Below, piece after piece: positions 18,189 through 25,040 of a stretch of DNA of 64,000 nt. The stretch is from Ramlibacter cellulosilyticus (GTDB lineage: Bacteria; Pseudomonadota; Gammaproteobacteria; Burkholderiales; Burkholderiaceae_C): the NCBI RefSeq assembly GCF_014297465.1, contig NZ_JACORT010000008.1, positions 124,001 to 188,000 of the forward strand, in the 5' to 3' direction. Below the pieces are notes generated by a model. The model saw only the letters and a program-made list of their open reading frames with translations. It was not told where the DNA came from and made no database searches. The position numbers and the translations under genes are program-made. Every line of letters starts with the position of its first letter. Position 1 is the stretch's first letter.

Positions 18189-18809
18189 ATGGCAGGACTT
18201 TCCCCGGTGCCGGGGATCGCGCCCCAGGGCCTGCGGCTGCATGCCGCGGACGACCCGCGGCGCCCCGAGGTCGAGGATTTCATCCGCCGCGTGTACGCGG
18301 AGCGCTATGGCGCGACGCTCTCGCAGTTCGCCCCCATGCTCGTGAGCCTCGCGGATGCGCGCGGCGACGTCGTGGCGGCCGCCGGCTATCGCGCCGCGGG
18401 CACGGGCTCGTTGTTCCTGGAGCGCTACCTGGGCATGCCCGTGGAGCAGGCGCTCGCCGCCCGCGCCGGCGGGGAGCCCACGCGCGCGGACGTGGTGGAA
18501 ATCGGCCACCTCGCCGGCGTGCAGGCGGGCGCGGGGCGCGAGCTGATCTTCCTGCTCGGTCCGCACCTCGCGCAGCAGCGCTTCCGCTGGGCGGTGGCGA
18601 CGCTCACGCGCGAGCTGCTGCTGCTGTTCAGCCGCCTCGGCATCGTGCCGTTCGCGCTCGCCCCCGCCGATCCCGGCCGCCTGGGGCGCGAAGCCGCGCA
18701 GTGGGGCAGCTACTACCAGCACGAGCCCGTGGTGCTCGCGGGCGAGATCCAGCCGGCGCTGCGCCGGCTCGCGCGCAGGCAATTGCGCGGGGATGGAGCC
18801 CGCGCATGA
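18189..18809 (+). CDS. Thermostable hemolysin (T-hemolysin) family protein, acyltransferase-like
   Basis: 206 residues from MAGLSPVPGIAPQGLRLHAA. The segments DFIRRVYAERYGA (about 29-41), FLERYLGMPVEQAL and VVEIGHLAGVQAGAGRELI are characteristic of the T-hemolysin family, named after a Vibrio protein but placed structurally near GNAT acyltransferases (family knowledge). There is no signal peptide, so it is probably cytosolic and not a toxin. The start is fixed by AGGAGG at 18175-18180, eight bases before ATG 18189. It is the first gene of five joined by ATGA overlaps. An acyl-transfer role, in the manner of LuxI-type synthases, is an inference. Confidence 0.75.
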   Translation: MAGLSPVPGIAPQGLRLHAADDPRRPEVEDFIRRVYAERYGATLSQFAPMLVSLADARGDVVAAAGYRAAGTGSLFLERYLGMPVEQALAARAGGEPTRADVVEIGHLAGVQAGAGRELIFLLGPHLAQQRFRWAVATLTRELLLLFSRLGIVPFALAPADPGRLGREAAQWGSYYQHEPVVLAGEIQPALRRLARRQLRGDGARA

Positions 18810-20242
18810 ACGCTGCCACCGTGCTCCAGGGTTCGAACTTCACCTGCACGCGCGAGGAACTCGACGCGCTCGTGGAAGTCTTCGCGCACACGCTGCGCGC
18901 GCGCCGCACGCGCGTGCTCGCCACGCTGATGGACAACGGGCCCGCCTGGGTCGTCGCGGACCTCGCGGCGATGCACGCCGGCGTGGCGCACGTGCCGCTG
19001 CCCGCCTTCTTCACGCCGGACCAGCTTCGCCACGCCCTGCAGGCGGCCGGCGTCGACACCGTGCTGGCCGCGCCCACGCTCGCCGCGCTCTGGCCGCAGG
19101 CCGCGCGCGAGGACCTGCAGCTCGCGGGCACCTCCTGCTCGCTGCTGTCGCTCCCCGCTGCGGCCGCAACGATGCCCGCCGGCACGTGCAAGATCACCTT
19201 CACGTCCGGGACGACTGCCGCGCCCAAAGGCGTGTGCCTGCGCGAAGAGGGCCTGCGTGCCGGGGCGCTGGGCGTCGCGCAGGCGCTGGCGCCGCTGGAC
19301 ATCCAGCGCCACCTGTGCGTGCTGCCGCTCGCCGTGCTGCTGGAGAACCTCGCCGGCGTGCTCGCGCCGCTGGCCGCCGGCGCCACGGTCATCGTGCCGC
19401 CGCTCGCGGACGTGGGGCTCACGGGCTCCTCCAGCTTCGACGTCGCCGTGTTCCATGGCGCGATCGAGCGCTGGCGGCCGCACAGCGTGATCCTGCTGCC
19501 CCAGATGCTGCGCGCCTGGACGGCGTGGTTGCAGGCCACCGGCCGCCGTGCGCCTGCGTCGCTGCGCATGGTGGCCGTGGGGGGCGCCGCCGTCGGCCGC
19601 AAGCTGCTCGCCGCGGCGCGCGACTGCGGCATCCCGGCTTACGAGGGCTACGGCCTCTCCGAAGGCGGTTCCGTGCAGACGCTCAACCTGCCCGGCGCGG
19701 ACCGCCCCGGCTCCGCGGGCCGCCCGCTGCCGCACGCGCGCGTGCGCATCGCCGCCGACGGCGAGATCGAGATCGCCGGCACGCTCATGGCGGGCTACCT
19801 GGGCGACCCGCGCCTGGTGACGGAGTGGTGGCCCACCGGCGACCTGGGCAGCATCGACCCGCACGGCTTCCTGCACGTGGAAGGGCGCAGGAAGAACGTG
19901 CTGATCACCGGCTTCGGCCGCAACGTCTCGCCCGAGTGGGTGGAGGCCACCTTGCGCAGCGAAGGCCCCGTGGCGCAGGCCGTGGTGTTCGGCGAAGGGC
20001 AGCCGGCGCTCAGCGCCGTGCTGTGGCCCTTGCGCGCGGAAGTACCCGATGCCTCGCTCGCCGCCGCCGTGCAAGCGGCCAACGCGACCCTGCCGGACTA
20101 CGCACGCATAGGCCACTGGGTCCGCGCTCGCGCGCCCTTCAGCGCCGAAGCGGGGCTCGCCACCGCCAACGGCCGGCCGCGCCGCGAAGCGATCGAGCTG
20201 CTCCACGCCGAAGCGCTCGCCGCCTCGCCCACCTTTTCATGA
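18806..20242 (+). CDS. AMP-dependent acid-CoA/acyl ligase (ANL superfamily)
   Basis: 478 residues with adenylate-forming motifs: A3 TFTSGTTAAPKG (about 131-142), A5 YEGYGLSEGG (about 278-287), A7 WWPTGDLGS, and A8 EGRRKNVLITGFGRNVSPEW (the hinge region). The final A10 position, TANGRPRR at 453-460, has Arg457 where a catalytic Lys is usual, so the adenylation half-reaction may be altered. No carrier domain follows. The start ATG overlaps the T-hemolysin stop (ATGA). Role: activation of a carboxylic acid for the next enzymes in the operon; the substrate is unknown. Confidence 0.85.
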   Translation: MNAATVLQGSNFTCTREELDALVEVFAHTLRARRTRVLATLMDNGPAWVVADLAAMHAGVAHVPLPAFFTPDQLRHALQAAGVDTVLAAPTLAALWPQAAREDLQLAGTSCSLLSLPAAAATMPAGTCKITFTSGTTAAPKGVCLREEGLRAGALGVAQALAPLDIQRHLCVLPLAVLLENLAGVLAPLAAGATVIVPPLADVGLTGSSSFDVAVFHGAIERWRPHSVILLPQMLRAWTAWLQATGRRAPASLRMVAVGGAAVGRKLLAAARDCGIPAYEGYGLSEGGSVQTLNLPGADRPGSAGRPLPHARVRIAADGEIEIAGTLMAGYLGDPRLVTEWWPTGDLGSIDPHGFLHVEGRRKNVLITGFGRNVSPEWVEATLRSEGPVAQAVVFGEGQPALSAVLWPLRAEVPDASLAAAVQAANATLPDYARIGHWVRARAPFSAEAGLATANGRPRREAIELLHAEALAASPTFS

Positions 20243-20931
20243 ACGGGAACACGATGTCCTTCTTCCACCGCCTGGTCCGCGAGACCGAGGCCGCGCGCCA
20301 GGGGCTGCTCTCGGCGCCCATCATCCAGGGCTGCCTGCGCGGCGAGGTGTCCGTGCCCAGCTACGTGGCCTTCCTCACCGAGGCCTACCACCACGTCAGC
20401 CACACCGTGCCGCTGCTGCGGGCCTGCCGTGGCGCGCTGTCGCCGCGCCATGCGTGGCTGCGCGAGCCCCTCGACGAGTACATCCAGGAGGAGCAGGGCC
20501 ACGACGCGTGGATCCTCGAAGACCTGCGCGCCTGCGGCGCCGACGCCGGCGCCGTGCGCGACGGCCCGCCCGGCATCGCCACCGAAGTGATGGTGGCCTA
20601 CGCCTACGACACGATCGCGCGCCGCAACCCGCTGGGCTTCTTCGGCATGGTGCACGTGCTCGAAGGCACGAGCGTCAGCCTCGCGCTGCTCGCCGCCGAC
20701 CGCATCCAGCAGGTGCTCGGCCTGCCCGACGCGGCCTTCAGCTACCTGCGCTCGCACGGGACGCTGGACCGCGAGCACACGGCGCACTTCGAGCTGCTCA
20801 TGGACCGCATCGAGGATCCCGTCGACCAGCAGGCGATCATCCACGCCGCCCGCGTGTTCTACCGGCTCTACGGCGACGTGTTCCGCAGCCTGCCGCTGCC
20901 GCAGGTGCAGGTGCAGGAGCTCGCGGCATGA
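20239..20931 (+). CDS. Iron-containing redox enzyme, haem-oxygenase-like di-iron oxidase (TenA/UndA-like)
   Basis: 230 residues, predicted all-helical. Candidate metal ligands follow the haem-oxygenase-like di-iron oxidase pattern: E48 in FLTEAYHH, E84/E85 and H88 in YIQEEQGHDAW, E142 in LEGTS, and D177/H180/H183 in LDREHTAHFE. Family members include UndA (fatty acid to terminal alkene) and several natural-product N- or C-oxidases. The start ATG overlaps the ligase stop (ATGA); MSFFHR five codons later is an alternative. Probable role: O2-dependent oxidation of the compound activated or joined by the preceding enzymes (inference). Confidence 0.82.
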   Translation: MNGNTMSFFHRLVRETEAARQGLLSAPIIQGCLRGEVSVPSYVAFLTEAYHHVSHTVPLLRACRGALSPRHAWLREPLDEYIQEEQGHDAWILEDLRACGADAGAVRDGPPGIATEVMVAYAYDTIARRNPLGFFGMVHVLEGTSVSLALLAADRIQQVLGLPDAAFSYLRSHGTLDREHTAHFELLMDRIEDPVDQQAIIHAARVFYRLYGDVFRSLPLPQVQVQELAA

Positions 20932-21737
20932 GGGCGAAGGACGCACGCGTCCTGCTGACGGGCGCCACCGGCGGCATCGGCAAGGCAGCGGCCCGCGCCT
21001 TGCGGGCGGCAGGCGCCCGCGTGATGCTTTCGGCGCGCTCGCCCGAGGCGCTGGTGGACCAGGCGAACGCGCTGCGCTCGGGCGGCGACATCCCGACGTG
21101 GGCCGCGGCGGACCTCTGCAACCCGCAGCAGGTGCAGCAGCTCGCGGCGGAAGCGGCCAGCTGGCGCTGCAACGTGGTCGTGCACGCCGCGGGCGTGCCC
21201 GCCTTCGGGCCGCTCGCGGGCGAGACGCCCGAGCACATCGCGTCCGTGGTGCAGGCGAACCTCGTCGCACCGATGCTGCTCACCCGCGCGCTGCTGCCGC
21301 ACCTGCAGCGCCTGCCGGCCGCGCAGGTGATCTACGTCGGCTCGGTGCTGGGCGCGCTGGCGCTGCCCGGCTTCAGCGTCTACAGCGCCACCAAGTTCGG
21401 GCTGCGCGGCTTCGCCGAAGGGCTGCGCCGCGAACTCGCGCACACGGGCGTGCTGGTGCAGTACCTCGGCCCGCGCAGCACGCGCACCGCGTTCAACAAC
21501 GCCGACGTCGAGGCCTACAACCGAGCGACCGGCACGGCGATGGACGACGTCGACATCGTCGGTGCGGCGCTCGTTCGCCTGCTCGAGGAGGAGCAGGCCG
21601 AACGCTTCCTCGGCTTCCCCGAACGCCTGGGCGTGCGCTTGAACGGCATCGCGCCCGCCGCCATGGACGGCAGCTTCCGCCGCCACGGCAAGAGCCTCGC
21701 CGACCTCCCGTCCCTGCAGGAAAGGACCGAACCATGA
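20928..21737 (+). CDS. Short-chain dehydrogenase/reductase
   Basis: 269 residues of the classical SDR fold: the nucleotide motif TGATGGIG at about 11-18, VVHAAGVP in place of NNAG, the catalytic Ser in YVGSVLG, and YSATKFG (the YxxxK motif) at about 152. An Arg following the second strand (SARSPEAL) suggests NADP(H). The start overlaps the oxidase stop (ATGA). It probably reduces or oxidises a carbonyl or alcohol in the same pathway. The substrate is unknown. Confidence 0.88.
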   Translation: MRAKDARVLLTGATGGIGKAAARALRAAGARVMLSARSPEALVDQANALRSGGDIPTWAAADLCNPQQVQQLAAEAASWRCNVVVHAAGVPAFGPLAGETPEHIASVVQANLVAPMLLTRALLPHLQRLPAAQVIYVGSVLGALALPGFSVYSATKFGLRGFAEGLRRELAHTGVLVQYLGPRSTRTAFNNADVEAYNRATGTAMDDVDIVGAALVRLLEEEQAERFLGFPERLGVRLNGIAPAAMDGSFRRHGKSLADLPSLQERTEP

Positions 21738-22399
21738 ATCGCTTCACACTCTCGCGCCGCGTGCTGCTCGCCGCTGCGGCCGCGTGCGCCCTCCCGCTCG
21801 CCCATGCCGGCGCCGTCGAAGACGCCGTCACCCAGCTGCAGCACGAGTGGGAGGTGATCCGCTACCAGGCGCCCGCCGCCGAACGCGAGAAACGCTTCGA
21901 GACCCTTGCCACCAAGGCGCACCAGGTGAGCGGCGACTACGCAGGTCGCGCCGAGCCGCTGGTATGGGAGGGCATCATCGTGAGCTCGCTCGCGGGAGAG
22001 AAGGGCGGCCTCGGCGCGCTGTCACTCGTGAAGCAGGCGAAGGCACTGTACGAGCAGGCGATCCAGATCGACGGCAACGCACTGGAAGGCTCGGCGTACA
22101 ACAGCCTGGGCGTCCTGTACTACAAGGTGCCGGGCTGGCCCGTGGGCTTCGGCGACAAGGCCAAGGCCCGCGAGCTGCTGCAGAAGGCGCTGGCGATCAA
22201 CCCGCGGGGGATCGACCCGAACTTCTTCTACGGCGAGTACCTCGTGGAGAGCAGGAAACCCGAGGAGGCCGTGGCTTACCTGGAGAAGGCCATGCAGGCG
22301 CCGCCGCGGCCGGGCCGCCAGCTCGCGGACCAGGGCCGGCGCGAGGAAGCGCGCGCGCTGCTCGAGAAGGCCAGCGCCTCGGTCAACGCTCGTAAGTGA
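21734..22399 (+). CDS. Exported TPR-like protein, last gene of the ATGA-linked operon
   Basis: 221 residues with an N-terminal signal MNRFTLSRRVLLAAAAACAL. SRRVLL resembles a twin-arginine motif, followed by a cleavage site near AHAGAVED. The body has helix pairs of TPR type: AKALYEQAIQIDGNALEGSA, then ARELLQKALAINPRGID, then EEAVAYLEKAMQ. It is probably periplasmic and a binding or scaffold protein. Its ATG overlaps the SDR stop (ATGA), so it belongs to the operon although it is not an enzyme; it could handle the product outside the cytoplasm (inference). It overlaps folA tail-to-tail by 17 bp. Confidence 0.75.
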   Translation: MNRFTLSRRVLLAAAAACALPLAHAGAVEDAVTQLQHEWEVIRYQAPAAEREKRFETLATKAHQVSGDYAGRAEPLVWEGIIVSSLAGEKGGLGALSLVKQAKALYEQAIQIDGNALEGSAYNSLGVLYYKVPGWPVGFGDKAKARELLQKALAINPRGIDPNFFYGEYLVESRKPEEAVAYLEKAMQAPPRPGRQLADQGRREEARALLEKASASVNARK

Positions 22400-22865
22400 C
22401 GAAGCTGTAGGCGAGGCCGCCCGCGCTCACGTGGCGCTCGCGCGCGGTCTCGCGCCAGCCGGGTCCGAGCTCCGGCGCGTGCACGTCGCCGGCGAAGTCG
22501 GCGTCGATCTCGGTCACCACCGCGATGTCCGCGCGCGGAATCGACAGGCGGAAGATCTCCGCGCCCCCGGTGACCCACACCGTCGCCGCATCGGCCACGA
22601 GCGCGAGCGCTTCGTCGAGCGAGCCCGCGCGTTCCGCGCCCGGCGCATGCCATTGCGCGTCGCGCGTGACGACGACGTTGCGCCGCCCCGGCAGCGGGCG
22701 GAAGCGCGGCGGCAGCGACTCCCAGGTCCTGCGGCCCATGATGACGGGCGCACCCAGCGTCGTGCGCTTGAAGTGCGCCAGGTCCTCTGGCAGGTGCCAG
22801 GGCAGCACGCCGTCCTTGCCGATGACGCCGTTGCGCGCGCGCGCGTAGATCAGGCCCAGTTTCAT
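22383..22865 (-). CDS. folA: Dihydrofolate reductase
   Basis: 160 residues: MKLGLIYARARNGVIGKDGVLPWHLPED (N-terminal strand, the GxIG loop and W-x-L-P-E-D with the catalytic acid), IMGRRTWESLP, and VWVTGGAEIF (the GGxxI NADPH motif). Role: NADPH-dependent reduction of dihydrofolate. This matches thyA, which produces dihydrofolate, encoded about 500 bp further on the same strand. Length is typical. Confidence 0.95.
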   Translation of the reverse strand: MKLGLIYARARNGVIGKDGVLPWHLPEDLAHFKRTTLGAPVIMGRRTWESLPPRFRPLPGRRNVVVTRDAQWHAPGAERAGSLDEALALVADAATVWVTGGAEIFRLSIPRADIAVVTEIDADFAGDVHAPELGPGWRETARERHVSAGGLAYSFVTYER

Positions 22866-22883
22866 GCCGCGATTGTCGCAGCC

Positions 22884-22985
22884 TCACAGCACCGTGATCT
22901 TCTCCTGCGCGATGATGCGGCTGTACACCGCCTGGTCGGCCTGGATCTGCTTCGCCAGCTGGTCCGCGCCTTGCGCGACCAGGAG
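22884..22985 (-). pseudogene. 3' remnant of a probable Bug-type (tripartite tricarboxylate) substrate-binding protein
   Basis: On the minus strand the last 30 or so codons before a TGA read ADQLAKQIQADQAVYSRIIA then QEKITVL. This resembles the C-terminal helix of Bug-family periplasmic receptors. No upstream body is present: the frame runs at once into REP cluster A3. It is best explained as a leftover of a deleted gene. The family call rests on a short stretch and is tentative. Confidence 0.4.
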
Positions 22986-22986
22986 T

Positions 22987-23067
22987 GCTGGGGTTCGCTT
23001 CGCGAAACCCAGCCTACGTTGCGCCGCGGGGCCCGTAGGCTGGGTTGCGCCGCAGGCGCACCCCGGC
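22987..23067 (+). repeat. REP family A cluster 3 (inverted pair)
   Basis: GCTGGGGTTCGCTTCGCGAA...CCCAGCCTAC is followed by GTAGGCTGGGTTGCGCCGCA...CACCCCGGC. It abuts the Bug-like remnant, suggesting the deletion end point lies at the repeat. Confidence 0.85.
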
Positions 23068-23075
23068 ATGCGTGG

Positions 23076-23288
23076 CTACGTCGCCTTGCGCATCCCGCAG
23101 GTATTGATGCCCAGCACGCGGTACAGCGGGCAGTAGCCGAGCAGCCCCGTCGCGAGCGGCACGATGCCGACCAGCCCCCACAGGCCGATCACCTGGAAGG
23201 CGACGAGCAGCAGCAGGACGACGCCGACGAGAACGCGCACGGCGCGGTCGACGGTGCCGACATTGGCCTGGAAAATGGGACGGGCCAT
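23076..23288 (-). CDS. DUF2892 (YgaP-type) small inner-membrane protein
   Basis: 70 residues: MARPIFQANVGTVDRAVRVL, two hydrophobic segments, and the diagnostic ending CPLYRVLGINTCGMRK with a Cys pair. DUF2892 proteins are two-helix membrane proteins, fused to rhodanese domains in YgaP; the conserved cysteines suggest a sulphur-related role (family knowledge, weak). It is a single gene downstream of thyA on the same strand; a Shine-Dalgarno-like AGGAG precedes the start. Confidence 0.88.
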   Translation of the reverse strand: MARPIFQANVGTVDRAVRVLVGVVLLLLVAFQVIGLWGLVGIVPLATGLLGYCPLYRVLGINTCGMRKAT

Positions 23289-23378
23289 GGAGTTTCTCCT
23301 GGGGTGGGACTCACCGGCAGGATAGGCCCCGGCCTCGCCGTCGCCTTGCGCTGCGTCAACTGGGCGCGAGGCGCGGCC

Positions 23379-24218
23379 TCAGACCGCGACCGGCGCCTTG
23401 ATCGCCGCGTGGCACTGGTAGTCCAGCACCTCGAAGTCCTCGAACGCGTAGTCGAAGATGGACTCGGGCTTGCGCTTGATGTTCAGCGTGGGATACGGGA
23501 AGGGTTCGCGCGACAGCTGCAGCTCCACCTGCTCGTGGTGGTTGCTGTAGATGTGGCAGTCGCCGCCCGTCCACACGAAGTCGCCGACGCCCAGGTCGCA
23601 CTGCTGCGCGATCATGTGCGTGAGGAGGGCGTAGCTGGCGATGTTGAAGGGAACGCCGAGGAAGATGTCCGCGCTGCGCTGGTACAGCTGGCAGGACAGC
23701 TTGCCGGGAGCCTGCCCCGGGCCCTGACCCGGGGCCACGTAGAACTGGAAGAACGCGTGGCAGGGCGCCAGCGCCATCTTCGGGATGTCCGCGACGTTCC
23801 AGGCGCTCACGATGATGCGGCGCGAATCGGGGTTCGTCCTGATCGCCCTGATCGCTTCCGCGATCTGGTCGATGTGGCCGCCGTCCGGCGTCGGCCAGCT
23901 GCGCCACTGCACGCCGTAGATCGGCCCGAGGTCGCCGCCTTCGCGCGCCCACTCGTCCCAGATCGTCACGCCGCGCTCGCGCAGCTTGTTGTTGTCGCTG
24001 GAGCCTTCCAGGAACCACAGCAGCTCGTGGATGATGGACTTCAGGTGCACCTTCTTCGTCGTGACGAGGGGAAAGCCCTCGTTGAGGTCGAAGCGCATCT
24101 GGTAGCCGAAGACGCTGCGCGTGCCGGTGCCGGTGCGGTCGGTCTTGGGCGTGCCATGCGTGTAGACATGGCGCATGAAGTCTTCGTACTGCGATCGGAC
24201 GGGGCGGGGCGACGTCAT
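23379..24218 (-). CDS. thyA: Thymidylate synthase
   Basis: 279 residues with all ThyA signatures: [12 protein letters not shown] near the start, [36 protein letters not shown] (nucleophilic Cys), [18 protein letters not shown] and GDCHIYSNH. Role: methylates dUMP using methylene-tetrahydrofolate, giving dihydrofolate for FolA. Oddity: between QFYV and LSCQLYQRS lies a Pro/Gly/Gln-rich insertion ([12 protein letters not shown]) where E. coli ThyA has only ADGK. The start at 24218 is chosen because [14 protein letters not shown] fits the family. Confidence 0.95.
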   Translation of the reverse strand: MTSPRPVRSQYEDFMRHVYTHGTPKTDRTGTGTRSVFGYQMRFDLNEGFPLVTTKKVHLKSIIHELLWFLEGSSDNNKLRERGVTIWDEWAREGGDLGPIYGVQWRSWPTPDGGHIDQIAEAIRAIRTNPDSRRIIVSAWNVADIPKMALAPCHAFFQFYVAPGQGPGQAPGKLSCQLYQRSADIFLGVPFNIASYALLTHMIAQQCDLGVGDFVWTGGDCHIYSNHHEQVELQLSREPFPYPTLNIKRKPESIFDYAFEDFEVLDYQCHAAIKAPVAV

Positions 24219-24338
24219 GGGGCCATTATCGCGCGCGGGCAAATCTCACGACCGTGGCGGATTTCCTGCTTCCGGGCGATGGGCAGGCGCGAGCGCCGCT
24301 GCCAGAATCCGCCGCTTTCCAGCAATGAGAAACATTCC

Positions 24339-24767
24339 ATGAGCCGCTTCCTCGTCGTCATCGTCCTTGCCCTGGGCCTCGCCGCGCCCGCCGTCGCGGA
24401 GGACTTCACCCGCTATGCGCTCAGCGTGGCCACGATCCAGAAGGTGCAGTCCGCCAGCAAGGAGATCGAGAAGAAGGTCGGCAAGAAGTACGAGGACAAC
24501 AAGGCGGACGAGAACATGGACGCCGCCAGGTTCGCGAAGTTCGTGGACTCGGTGCCCGAGGCGAAGCCGATCCTGGCGAAGCACGGCCTGAGCAGCAAGG
24601 AGTTCGCGCACGCGAGTTTCGCGATGATGGAAGCCGGCCTGTTCGTGATGCTCACGATGGACCCGAAGGCCGACCAGAAGGAAGCTGCGAAGCTGATGGC
24701 GACGTATCCGGCGGAGACGCGCGCCAACATCGAGCTGCTGCGGAGGAACCCGCAGTTGCTGAAGTAA
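24339..24767 (+). CDS. Secreted helical protein of unknown function
   Basis: 142 residues: a signal peptide (MSRFLVVIVLALGLAAPAVA, cleaved before EDF), then a mostly helical charged domain (VQSASKEIEKKVGKKYEDN, FAKFVDSVPEAKPILAKHGL). No metal or catalytic motif is visible. It is a single gene between the divergent thyA and REP array A4. Not recognised beyond small periplasmic protein. Confidence 0.75.
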   Translation: MSRFLVVIVLALGLAAPAVAEDFTRYALSVATIQKVQSASKEIEKKVGKKYEDNKADENMDAARFAKFVDSVPEAKPILAKHGLSSKEFAHASFAMMEAGLFVMLTMDPKADQKEAAKLMATYPAETRANIELLRRNPQLLK

Positions 24768-24812
24768 GTGCCGCGGCGACCGGCTTGCTGCGGCAGGAGC
24801 GAGGCAGAGGTA

Positions 24813-25040
24813 GCTGGGGTTCGCGTTCGCGAAACCCAGCCTACGTGCCCGCGCCGCACCTCGTAGGCTGGGTTGCGCGAGAGCGCACCCCAGCGACCCG
24901 CGTCAGCGCGGGACCACCCGCGCCGCACCTCGTAGGGTGGGTTGCGCGAGAGCGCACCCCAGCGACCCGCGTCAGCGCGGGACCACCCGCGCCGCACCTC
25001 GTAGGGTGGGTTGCGCGAGAGCGCACCCCAGCGACCCGCG
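24813..25040 (+). repeat. REP family A cluster 4 with three 69-bp tandem units
   Basis: One inverted REP copy (GCTGGGGTTCGCGTTCGC...CCCAGCCTAC) is followed by three near-identical 69-bp units starting at 24851, 24920 and 24989. Each unit is a REP hairpin (GTAGGSTGGGTTGCGCGAGA...CACCCCAGC) plus CGACCCGCGTCAGCGCGG. The last part matches the 3' end of the adjacent FAD oxidase gene, stop codon included, so the tandem unit captured a gene end. It fills the gap 24768-25040. Confidence 0.88.

Noticed and set aside
22884..23069. 61-codon open frame as an intact small gene
   Set aside because: Its first half is translated REP sequence; only the last 30 or so codons look protein-like, so it is given as a remnant.
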